DNA of 64,000 bases from Sphingobacterium humi. GTDB lineage: Bacteria; Bacteroidota; Bacteroidia; Sphingobacteriales; Sphingobacteriaceae. Under the pieces are notes generated by a model. It was not told the DNA's origin and made no database searches. It worked only from the letters and a program-made list of their open reading frames with translations. Position 1 is the stretch's first letter; every line of letters begins with the position of its first letter. Position numbers and translations under genes: made by a program. This document shows positions 53,154 through 60,213 of the stretch, piece by piece. The stretch is from positions 1-64,000 of the forward strand of contig NZ_WSQA01000012.1 of assembly GCF_009768885.1 (NCBI RefSeq), in the 5' to 3' direction.

Positions 53154-53915
53154 TTATTTTTTGTTCTTGATGCCTCGGATGAATTCCGGAATCTTCGCTA
53201 AGTAATTTTCCTCACGAAGTAATTTGACAAAGGCGGTGCCGACAATGGCACCATGTGCATATTGGGTAGCCTTCTGGAAGGTGTCCTGGTTATGAATACC
53301 AAAACCTATCACTAAAGGGCTGTTTAAATCCATCGCTTGAATACGTTTGAAATAGGCTTCCGACTGTTCCTGTATATTTAATTGCTTCCCTGTGGTGGCA
53401 TTCGAGGAGAGCAGGTAGATAAAACCGGTGGATAATTTATCGATCTTCCGGATGCGGTCCTCCGATGTTTGTGGAGTAACCAAGAAGATATTGCTGATGC
53501 CGTTTTCCTCAAAAATTGGTTGGTAGAGGGCTTCGTATTCATACATGGGTAAATCGGGAATAATCGTACCGTTAACTCCCACCTCTTTACAGGCTTTGCA
53601 AAAGGCCTCCACTCCAAATTGTAATACCGGATTGAAATAACCCATTAAGTAAACCGGAATGCTGACTTCTTTGCGTAAATCTTGGAGCTGCTGGAATAAG
53701 ACCTTGAGGGTCATTCCGTTTTTTAGGGCTTCCTCCGAACTGTGCTGGATGGTAGGGCCATCGGCCACCGGATCGGAATAAGGGAATCCGATTTCCAAGA
53801 AATCTGCACCCGCGGCTTCCAAGGCTTTCGCTATTTCCAGGGTGCTATCTATATGGGGGTATCCTGCCGTAAAATAGATGGATAATAATCCATTGGCGTG
53901 TTTTGTTATCTGCAT
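53154..53915 (-). CDS. trpA: Tryptophan synthase alpha subunit
   Basis: TrpA cleaves indole-3-glycerol phosphate to indole for TrpB. The 253-residue TIM-barrel has LLSIYFTAGYPHIDST, catalytic Glu in DFLEIGFPYSDPVADGPTIQ and Asp in TIIPDLPMYEYE, and the phosphate loop VIGFGIHNQD. ATG at 53915 is preferred; a TTG at 53930 would overlap trpB by 11 bp and only adds five residues. It is the last gene of the trp run. Confidence 0.95.
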   Translation of the reverse strand: MQITKHANGLLSIYFTAGYPHIDSTLEIAKALEAAGADFLEIGFPYSDPVADGPTIQHSSEEALKNGMTLKVLFQQLQDLRKEVSIPVYLMGYFNPVLQFGVEAFCKACKEVGVNGTIIPDLPMYEYEALYQPIFEENGISNIFLVTPQTSEDRIRKIDKLSTGFIYLLSSNATTGKQLNIQEQSEAYFKRIQAMDLNSPLVIGFGIHNQDTFQKATQYAHGAIVGTAFVKLLREENYLAKIPEFIRGIKNKK

Positions 53916-53919
53916 GCTC

Positions 53920-55104
53920 TTAAAATCCAAAATAGTTCATATAATTATCCAAATCCTTATCGCCACGTCCGGAAAGACAGATGACAACGGTCTCATCGCC
54001 TTTAAAGTTCATTTTCTCCAAATGCGCTAAGGCGTGTGAAGACTCGATAGCCGGGATGATACCTTCCAGCTTGGTCAGCAGTAGGCCGGCCTGCATGGCT
54101 TCATCATCCGTAGCACTTACATAGCTGCCGCGTCCTGACTTAAACAACCAGGCATGTTGCGGGCCGATGCCCGGATAATCTAATCCTGCGGAAATGGAAT
54201 AAGGCTCGATCACTTGTCCGTCTTCGGTTTGCATCAGGATGGAACGGCTGCCATGCAGCACGCCTTCCTTGCCCAACACGGTAGTTGCCGCAGACTCGCC
54301 GCTGTTTACCCCGTGTCCGGCAGCTTCCACAGCAATCAATTGCACGTCTTCAGCGTCTAGGAAATGATAGAACATGCCGGCGGCATTGGATCCGCCACCC
54401 ACACAGGCCATCACGATATCGGGGTTTTCTTTTCCTGTTTTCTCCAGGAGTTGCTTTTTGGTTTCTTCGGAAATAATGGATTGAAAGCGAGCTACCATAT
54501 CGGGGTAAGGGTGTGGCCCTACCACCGATCCGATGATGTAATGTGTATCTACCGGATTGTTAATCCAATCGCGTAGCGCTTCATTGGTGGCATCTTTTAA
54601 GGTTTTGCTACCCGATTGCGCCGCCACAACGGTAGCTCCCATCATCTTCATGCGGGCTACATTAGGTGCCTGTCTTTTGATGTCGATTTCGCCCATATAA
54701 ACCACACATTCTAGGCCTTTCAAGGCGCAAACTGTGGCTGTGGCAACACCATGCTGCCCGGCTCCGGTTTCGGCGATAATACGCTTCTTGCCTAAGCGCT
54801 CTGCCAATAAGATCTGGCCAATGGTATTGTTGATTTTATGGGCACCGGTATGGTTGAGGTCCTCGCGCTTGAGGTAGATGTTGGTTTTGTATTTTTCCGA
54901 AAGTCGGTTGGCCCGATATAAGGGGGATGGGCGACCTACATAATCCCGAAGGAGCTGTTCGAACTCTTGCTGAAAGGAAGGATCGGCCATAATATCGAGG
55001 TATTGCTGCTGTAGCTCTTCCACATTCGGGTATAACATTTCGGGGATATAGGCGCCACCAAATGGGCCATAATACCCTTCTTTATTTACTTGATATTTGC
55101 TCAT
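53920..55104 (-). CDS. trpB: Tryptophan synthase beta subunit
   Basis: TrpB condenses indole with serine using PLP. The 394-residue protein has the PLP lysine in [15 protein letters not shown] (about 85), the [11 protein letters not shown] loop and the phosphate-binding GGGSNA. Length is typical. It overlaps trpF by 23 bp upstream and is followed by trpA. Confidence 0.96.
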   Translation of the reverse strand: MSKYQVNKEGYYGPFGGAYIPEMLYPNVEELQQQYLDIMADPSFQQEFEQLLRDYVGRPSPLYRANRLSEKYKTNIYLKREDLNHTGAHKINNTIGQILLAERLGKKRIIAETGAGQHGVATATVCALKGLECVVYMGEIDIKRQAPNVARMKMMGATVVAAQSGSKTLKDATNEALRDWINNPVDTHYIIGSVVGPHPYPDMVARFQSIISEETKKQLLEKTGKENPDIVMACVGGGSNAAGMFYHFLDAEDVQLIAVEAAGHGVNSGESAATTVLGKEGVLHGSRSILMQTEDGQVIEPYSISAGLDYPGIGPQHAWLFKSGRGSYVSATDDEAMQAGLLLTKLEGIIPAIESSHALAHLEKMNFKGDETVVICLSGRGDKDLDNYMNYFGF

Positions 55105-55729
55105 GGTTGATTATTTTCAATGCTTTTTTTAAGGTATCTAGATCTTTTAAGCCGGGTTCTGTTTCAAATTTCGAGTTCAGGTCTAAGCCTATTAACCGGG
55201 CATCTGCAAAGGCAGGCACTTCCTTTAGGTTTTCTAGGGAAAGTCCGCCGCTTAAAAAATAGGGTTTATCGTAAGGGTAATCTTTCAGTTTATTCCAATT
55301 AAAGGCTTTTCCTGTTCCGCCGTAAGCAGCACTTTTGCTATCGAAGAGGAAATAATCGACGTATGGTAGATAGGGCGCTAAACGATCCCAGTTGAAATCA
55401 TCGTCTATGCCGAAAGCCTTAATAATTTCTACGCCACTAGCCTGAAATGCTTGGCAGAAGGCCGCAGGCTCATCGCCATGTAATTGGATCGCATTCAGGT
55501 CGAAATCCTGGATATGCTGCTTAATCTGCTCTTGTGATTCGTTGACAAATACGCCGGTTTTCTTGACCGAGGCTGGGTAGCTGATGGCTAGCGGGCTAGC
55601 CAGATAACGAGGCGACTTCGGGTAAAAGATATGACCGATATAATCGATAGGCAATTGCAATAGCCCTTCAATATTGGCTTTCTCGCGCATACCGCATACT
55701 TTTACCAGGAGCTTTCCTTGCTTAGCCAT
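55082..55729 (-). CDS. trpF: Phosphoribosylanthranilate isomerase
   Basis: TrpF converts phosphoribosylanthranilate to CdRP. The 215-residue TIM-barrel has [15 protein letters not shown] with the catalytic Cys, the [13 protein letters not shown] segment, and the C-terminal [25 protein letters not shown] with the Asp. It lies directly after trpD (8-bp overlap). No trpC (indole-glycerol phosphate synthase) separates it from trpD, unlike the usual order. Confidence 0.94.
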   Translation of the reverse strand: MAKQGKLLVKVCGMREKANIEGLLQLPIDYIGHIFYPKSPRYLASPLAISYPASVKKTGVFVNESQEQIKQHIQDFDLNAIQLHGDEPAAFCQAFQASGVEIIKAFGIDDDFNWDRLAPYLPYVDYFLFDSKSAAYGGTGKAFNWNKLKDYPYDKPYFLSGGLSLENLKEVPAFADARLIGLDLNSKFETEPGLKDLDTLKKALKIINHEQISSK

Positions 55730-56711
55730 GGATTAATTGTTTAAAGCTGTTCAAGGCTTTTAAGCCTAATAATGAAGATTCTGCTTCATAATAGCAATCG
55801 GCAAAGCTTTTCTCCGGATGGAAGGTTTTGATGCCGAAGGCTGCATTGCTTAATACGGCATTGTTCTGCGCGTCGGTACCATTTCCTTCAATAATCTGAC
55901 GGAAGATCTGTGCGGCTTCCTCTACAGTGTTACCACCAGCCAGTGCATCGGCCTGAATCGGCTCGAAGCCTAATTCCTGTACGGTATAATAGTTTTCTCC
56001 GGCATTGTTAATCACTTTGAAATCGCCGGTTAAGGAGATTTCATCATAACCATCTAAAGCGTGGATAATGCTGTATTGCTTATCACTTCCCTGATACAGG
56101 TATGCGTATAATCGGGCTAATTCTAAGCTGAAGACGCCTACCGACTGGAACTTCGGATTTGCAGGATTGGTTAAAGGCCCCAACATATTGAAAAAGGTTT
56201 TAACGGCTAATGCTTTGCGAATGGGAGCAACGGTTTTCATGGCAGGGTGGAACAGGGGCGCATGTAGGAAACAGATGTTCGCGCGCTCGAGCTGCGCTTG
56301 CAACTGCTCCTTATCGTTGCTAAAGGTATAGCCAAGGTATTCCATCACATTGGAGGAGCCACAGCCCGAGGATACCCCAACATTGCCGTGCTTAGCCACG
56401 TGGTATCCCGCTCCGGCAACCACAAAAGACGCCAAGGTGGAGATATTGAAGGTGTTTTTACCATCGCCACCCGTGCCACACATATCGATAAGATCATAGC
56501 CCTGGAAGTCTACTTTATGGCAGAGATCGTACATGGCATCCCGAAAGCCGCCAAGCTCCTCCACACGGATGCTGCGCATTCCGTAGATGGTCATGAAAGC
56601 CGCAATCTGGTGGCTGTCGTATTTTCCTGTCGCAATATTCGTCAGGATGTTGTAAGCCTCTTGTCTTGTAAAAGACTTGTACTCAAATAAATGTATTAAT
56701 ATCTCTTTCAT
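55722..56711 (-). CDS. trpD: Anthranilate phosphoribosyltransferase
   Basis: TrpD joins anthranilate to PRPP. The 329-residue protein has MCGTGGDGKNTFNIST, the PRPP loop, near residue 75, and HGNVGVSSGCGSSN-type anthranilate site residues. ATG at 56711 is used; an ATG at 56741 lies within the attenuator hairpin and encodes a sequence unlike the family. The gene is first in the trp run and directly downstream of the trpL leader. Confidence 0.95.
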   Translation of the reverse strand: MKEILIHLFEYKSFTRQEAYNILTNIATGKYDSHQIAAFMTIYGMRSIRVEELGGFRDAMYDLCHKVDFQGYDLIDMCGTGGDGKNTFNISTLASFVVAGAGYHVAKHGNVGVSSGCGSSNVMEYLGYTFSNDKEQLQAQLERANICFLHAPLFHPAMKTVAPIRKALAVKTFFNMLGPLTNPANPKFQSVGVFSLELARLYAYLYQGSDKQYSIIHALDGYDEISLTGDFKVINNAGENYYTVQELGFEPIQADALAGGNTVEEAAQIFRQIIEGNGTDAQNNAVLSNAAFGIKTFHPEKSFADCYYEAESSLLGLKALNSFKQLIHG

Positions 56712-56721
56712 AATATGGCAT

Positions 56722-56750
56722 AAAAAAAGGCTTGCCCACAAGGCAAGCCC
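56722..56750 (-). terminator. trp operon attenuator (intrinsic terminator)
   Basis: On the minus strand GGCTTGCC / GGCAAGCC form a perfect 8-bp GC-rich stem followed by seven T, ending 10 bases before the trpD ATG and 48 bases after the trpL stop. A pairing partner for the 5' arm (GGCAA then CC, around 56782-56793) lies between trpL and the hairpin and could form an antiterminator. Confidence 0.85.
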
Positions 56751-56797
56751 ACTATTTTTGTATCATTAAATTCAACGAATAGGATTTTGCCACAACA

Positions 56798-56845
56798 TTA
56801 ATTGTTGTGCCACCACCAAGCTGTATTTAAGATATTTATTGTCAT
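56798..56845 (-). CDS. trpL: trp leader peptide with three tandem Trp codons
   Basis: An ATG on the minus strand opens MTINILNTAWWWHNN and stops at TAA, 15 codons in all. Residues 10-12 are three consecutive TGG codons, in a genome where Trp is rare. It lies 18 bases downstream of a TATCTTTG -7 element, overlaps the first arm of a 7-bp hairpin (CACAACA / TGTTGTG, 56791-56809), and is followed by a terminator just before trpD. The order is that of a ribosome-stalling attenuation leader. The product itself is expected to have no function. Confidence 0.85.
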   Translation of the reverse strand: MTINILNTAWWWHNN

Positions 56846-56863
56846 TACTTATTGAACAAATAT

Positions 56864-56871
56864 CAAAGATA
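56864..56871 (-). promoter_or_regulatory. -7 element of trp operon promoter (TATCTTTG)
   Basis: Exact TAnnTTTG match 18 bases before the trpL ATG. A TTG lies 13 bases upstream, closer than usual, so the -33 element is not clear. Confidence 0.5.
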
Positions 56872-56914
56872 CTTTTGATATTTGCAAGAATTCTATTAAA
56901 AAAATGATTTTTTG

Positions 56915-57376
56915 CTAATAGGTTACGAAATGCGCCATCTCATTTCCTTTGGAAACCAAGGTAAATGATCTGATTTTATTCCCCTCCACATACAAGGCTG
57001 TTAGCAACCTGTTTTTGGAATACACAAAGACCATTTGCTCTACGTTTAAGCCTTCCGGATCGATATCCCGAACTTCTTTTTGCGGCAGTTCATGATACTT
57101 TTTAAACTGCAGTTCTTCGATTTTTTTTGTCGAGAGATTCAAGCGTATTTCCTGCAAAGAAGCTTCTAGGTAATCATACAACTCTTGGTCAGGATTCTTT
57201 ACAATAACTTGTTCACTAAGAACGATATCTAAGGCTAAATCGAGGTCGGCTAAGTCCTGTATAAAGTGCTTCGCTACAGTAAGGCTGTTCGTTAATTGCG
57301 CACTCGATTTAGGCGCTTGCGCGGAAGCAAAATAAGGTATGATAATACTTATTAGTAGGAGTAGATGTTTTCCCAT
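56915..57376 (-). CDS. Small exported protein, unknown
   Basis: At 153 residues it has a signal peptide (1-19, ending ASA-Q). The mature part is helical in its first half (LTVAKHFIQDLADLDLALDIVLSEQ) and beta-strand-like at the end. I recognise no family. It lies upstream of the trp leader on the same strand, separated by the trp promoter; read-through into trp is possible but not required. No terminator is evident after it. Confidence 0.75.
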   Translation of the reverse strand: MGKHLLLLISIIIPYFASAQAPKSSAQLTNSLTVAKHFIQDLADLDLALDIVLSEQVIVKNPDQELYDYLEASLQEIRLNLSTKKIEELQFKKYHELPQKEVRDIDPEGLNVEQMVFVYSKNRLLTALYVEGNKIRSFTLVSKGNEMAHFVTY

Positions 57377-57429
57377 AGTGTTTGTTTTCTCTTTTTGACG
57401 AAGAAATCCCCGAAAGGATTAAATAAAAA

Positions 57430-57451
57430 GCGCCTTTTTATAAAAAGGCGC
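57430..57451 (-). terminator. Terminator after DUF2795 gene
   Basis: GCGCCTTTTT / AAAAAGGCGC hairpin, followed on the minus strand by TTTTTATTT. Confidence 0.75.
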
Positions 57452-57465
57452 CTTCTATCATGTTT

Positions 57466-57687
57466 TTAGTATTCGTCTTCGTTGAAAAAGAAGTCATCCT
57501 TGGTAGGATAATCTGGCCAAATTTCCTCGATGTTCTCGTAAGGTTCACCATCGTCTTCTAAGGCTTGTAAATTCTCGATCACTTCTACCGGTGCTCCTGA
57601 ACGAATAGCATAATCAATCAATTCATCTTTGGTAGCTGGCCAAGGAGCGTCTTCTAAATGCGAAGCTAATTCAAGTGTCCAATACAT
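57466..57687 (-). CDS. DUF2795 domain protein
   Basis: This 73-residue acidic protein matches DUF2795: MYWTLELASHLEDAPWPATKDELIDYAIRSG with the conserved PWPATK-type segment and a NLQALEDDGEPYENIEEIWPDYP tail ending in FFFNEDEY. The family is common in Bacteroidota and has no established function. It stands alone with its own terminator. Confidence 0.9.
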   Translation of the reverse strand: MYWTLELASHLEDAPWPATKDELIDYAIRSGAPVEVIENLQALEDDGEPYENIEEIWPDYPTKDDFFFNEDEY

Positions 57688-57829
57688 ATCTCTTTAATTA
57701 AGTTTTACATTTTCGCAAAAATAATATATAATTTAACTAATGCAAGTAAAATAGTTGTAAATCTTTCTTAATTATTATATCTATCAGGAAGTCAGTGAAT
57801 TAATTGTTGTTAGGTGCTGATGGAAATCC

Positions 57830-58573
57830 TTATTTCTTCCAGTTTTCCACCCATACTTTGTGCATTTTTTCATAAACCTCCTGTTCAATGCTGTCATGTC
57901 CCTTTTTTTCCTGCTCGGAAAAGAAGATAGGTTTTAATACAGAAATATGGATAACACCGGGTTTTGAGCCAAAGCGACCGCCATCGTCCCACATGATATC
58001 CCAGGCATTGTGGATAATAACCGGAAGGATCGCTGTACGGTTGTCCTGCGACATCTTGAAGGCGCCAGGCTTAAATTTATGCAGGGTAGGTGGGTATTCG
58101 TTATCAATGCTTCCCTCTGGGAAAATAACCAACGACTTCCCCTCGCGTAAGAGCTCTAGCCCACGCTTAAAGGCTTTAAAAGAAGATATTTTACTCTCCC
58201 GCTTCACCGGGATATCTATAGATTGAAAGAAGATCCGGGTCACGGGGTTCTTGAGCAGTTCCATTTTTCCCATAAAGGAAAAATGTTGCGGACAAAGGTA
58301 GGTCAATGCCGTAATATCAAGAATAGAGGTATGGTTCGGACAGAGGATGTAAGGGATGTTCCAATCGATCGGCTCTTCGTAATGCACCTTAAATCGGATA
58401 CCCACAACGTGGATAGAAATCACACTGATCCACTTGCGGAACCACACGATAGCCTTATAGTGTTTCTGTGGGTTTTTAGCTAAGAAATAAAGTAGGGGAT
58501 AGCAGAGGCTAAAAAATACAAGGACGGATATAAAATAGAGGAGCCTATGGAGTTTCTTGAATAAAAGTAACAT
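57830..58573 (-). CDS. 1-acyl-sn-glycerol-3-phosphate acyltransferase (PlsC type)
   Basis: At 247 residues it has an N-terminal hydrophobic anchor (about 8-30), the acyltransferase motif I NHTSILD (H-x4-D, about 80), motif III FPEGS (about 150) and a basic patch after it. This is the PlsC family, which adds the second acyl chain to lysophosphatidate in membrane lipid synthesis; some relatives acylate other lipids, so the symbol is withheld. It follows the dipeptidase gene on the same strand. Confidence 0.88.
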   Translation of the reverse strand: MLLLFKKLHRLLYFISVLVFFSLCYPLLYFLAKNPQKHYKAIVWFRKWISVISIHVVGIRFKVHYEEPIDWNIPYILCPNHTSILDITALTYLCPQHFSFMGKMELLKNPVTRIFFQSIDIPVKRESKISSFKAFKRGLELLREGKSLVIFPEGSIDNEYPPTLHKFKPGAFKMSQDNRTAILPVIIHNAWDIMWDDGGRFGSKPGVIHISVLKPIFFSEQEKKGHDSIEQEVYEKMHKVWVENWKK

Positions 58574-58601
58574 TACCTACGTTCGTGTAAGTCGAAGATA
58601 A

Positions 58602-58633
58602 AAAAAATGCTTCACAAGCGTGAAGCATTTTTT
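58602..58633 (-). terminator. Terminator after M20 dipeptidase gene
   Basis: AAAAAATGCTTCA / TGAAGCATTTTTT hairpin; T-run on the minus strand follows the stop of the dipeptidase gene. Confidence 0.75.
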
Positions 58634-58634
58634 C

Positions 58635-60005
58635 TTATTTACTTAATTCCGCGTAATACTTGTGGAACAAAGGAATGGTTTCAATACCTTTCAAGTAATT
58701 TTCGATACCGTATTTCTCGTTTGGCGAGTGCAGGTTATCACTATCTAATCCGAAACCTAATAACACAGTTTTAATACCTAATTCTTTTTCGAATAGGGCC
58801 ACGATAGGAATAGATCCACCGCCACGCGTAGGTACAGGTTTCTTATTGAATGTTTCTTCTAAAGCTTTCTCCGCGGCTTGGTAAGCAATGCTGTCTGTCG
58901 GTGTAACTACCGGTTCGCCACCGTGATGCGGTTTAACTTCTACTTTTACAGAACTAGGCGCAATCTTTTCAAAGTGATCTTTGAATAATTTAGTAATACG
59001 CTCTGAGTTTTGGTTTGGTACTAAACGCATGGAGATCTTAGCAAAAGCTTTCGATGGCAATACAGTTTTCGCACCTTCACCGATATAACCACCCCAGATA
59101 CCATTTACCTCAAGGGTAGGGCGGATACCTGTGCGCTCAATCGATGTATAACCTTCTTCACCCCAAACTTCATTAACACCAAGGTCAGTTTTGTATTCTT
59201 CCACATCAAATGGAGCTTCGTTTAAGGCTTTACGCTCTTCCGCTGTCAATTCGATAACATCGTCGTAGAATCCAGGGATAGCGATATGGTTGTTCTCATC
59301 GTGTAAGGAAGCGATCATTTTCGCTAGGATGGTTGCAGGGTTAGCTACAGCACCACCGTATACACCTGAGTGTAAGTCGCGGTTCGGACCAGTTACTTCC
59401 ACTTCCACGTAGGATAGACCACGAAGACCTGTTTCTAGGGAAGGTGTTTCTAAGCTGATCATAGATGTGTCTGAAATGACGATAACATCAGCTTTCAAGC
59501 GTTCTTTATTGGCAGCTACAAAGATACCAAGGTTTGCAGAGCCTACCTCTTCTTCACCTTCGATCATGAACTTGATATTACATGCTAATTCGTTGTTCTT
59601 GATCATGTATTCAAAGGCTTTCACGTGCATGTAGAACTGTCCTTTATCATCGGCAGCACCACGTGCATAGATCTTGCCATCGCGTACGGTTGGTTCGAAA
59701 GGAGGAGTGTCCCATAATTCCAACGGATCGGCAGGTTGCACATCGTAGTGGCCATATACTAATACGGTTGGTAGGGAAGGGTCGAAGATTTTCTCTCCGT
59801 ATACAATAGGATATCCAGCCGTTGGGCAAATTTCAACATTGTCGGCTCCGGCATCTTTCAATTTCTGAGCTACAAATTCGGCGGTATTCAATACCCCTTC
59901 TTTAAATTGCGGATCTGCACTTACAGATGGAAAGCGCAATAATTCAAATAATTCATCTAAGAAGCGGTCTTTGTTGGCTTCTACATAGTCTTTGATTTTT
60001 TGCAT
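58635..60005 (-). CDS. M20 family dipeptidase
   Basis: This 456-residue zinc peptidase belongs to the M20A/carnosinase-like branch. Visible metal residues are the His and Asp in VYGHYDVQPADP (about 85), the GAADDKGQ Asp (about 120), and the catalytic Glu in EGEEEVGS (about 150). A lid domain follows (about 200-315). It has no signal peptide, so it should act in the cytoplasm on dipeptides or similar amides; substrate not identifiable. Confidence 0.92.
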   Translation of the reverse strand: MQKIKDYVEANKDRFLDELFELLRFPSVSADPQFKEGVLNTAEFVAQKLKDAGADNVEICPTAGYPIVYGEKIFDPSLPTVLVYGHYDVQPADPLELWDTPPFEPTVRDGKIYARGAADDKGQFYMHVKAFEYMIKNNELACNIKFMIEGEEEVGSANLGIFVAANKERLKADVIVISDTSMISLETPSLETGLRGLSYVEVEVTGPNRDLHSGVYGGAVANPATILAKMIASLHDENNHIAIPGFYDDVIELTAEERKALNEAPFDVEEYKTDLGVNEVWGEEGYTSIERTGIRPTLEVNGIWGGYIGEGAKTVLPSKAFAKISMRLVPNQNSERITKLFKDHFEKIAPSSVKVEVKPHHGGEPVVTPTDSIAYQAAEKALEETFNKKPVPTRGGGSIPIVALFEKELGIKTVLLGFGLDSDNLHSPNEKYGIENYLKGIETIPLFHKYYAELSK

Positions 60006-60213
60006 TTCAAATGGTTTTTACAAAGGTAATGAAATAAATTTTACTTAACCTGTAACTTTTCCTAGGGGGCTGCTACTTATAAATAAGTCATCATATTTTT
60101 CAGTATTTAGTGAAAAAGCTGTTAATGTATTGTTAAAAAGCAGGTTAACGTATCGGAATGTCAATATTACCTTCTAATTTCGTTCAGCCTTATACCCATA
60201 CTAATCTATTACT

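Noticed and set aside
56711-56741. Upstream ATG for trpD at 56741
   Set aside because: It lies in the terminator hairpin and its T-run and encodes residues unlike the TrpD family; the ATG at 56711 gives the family start.
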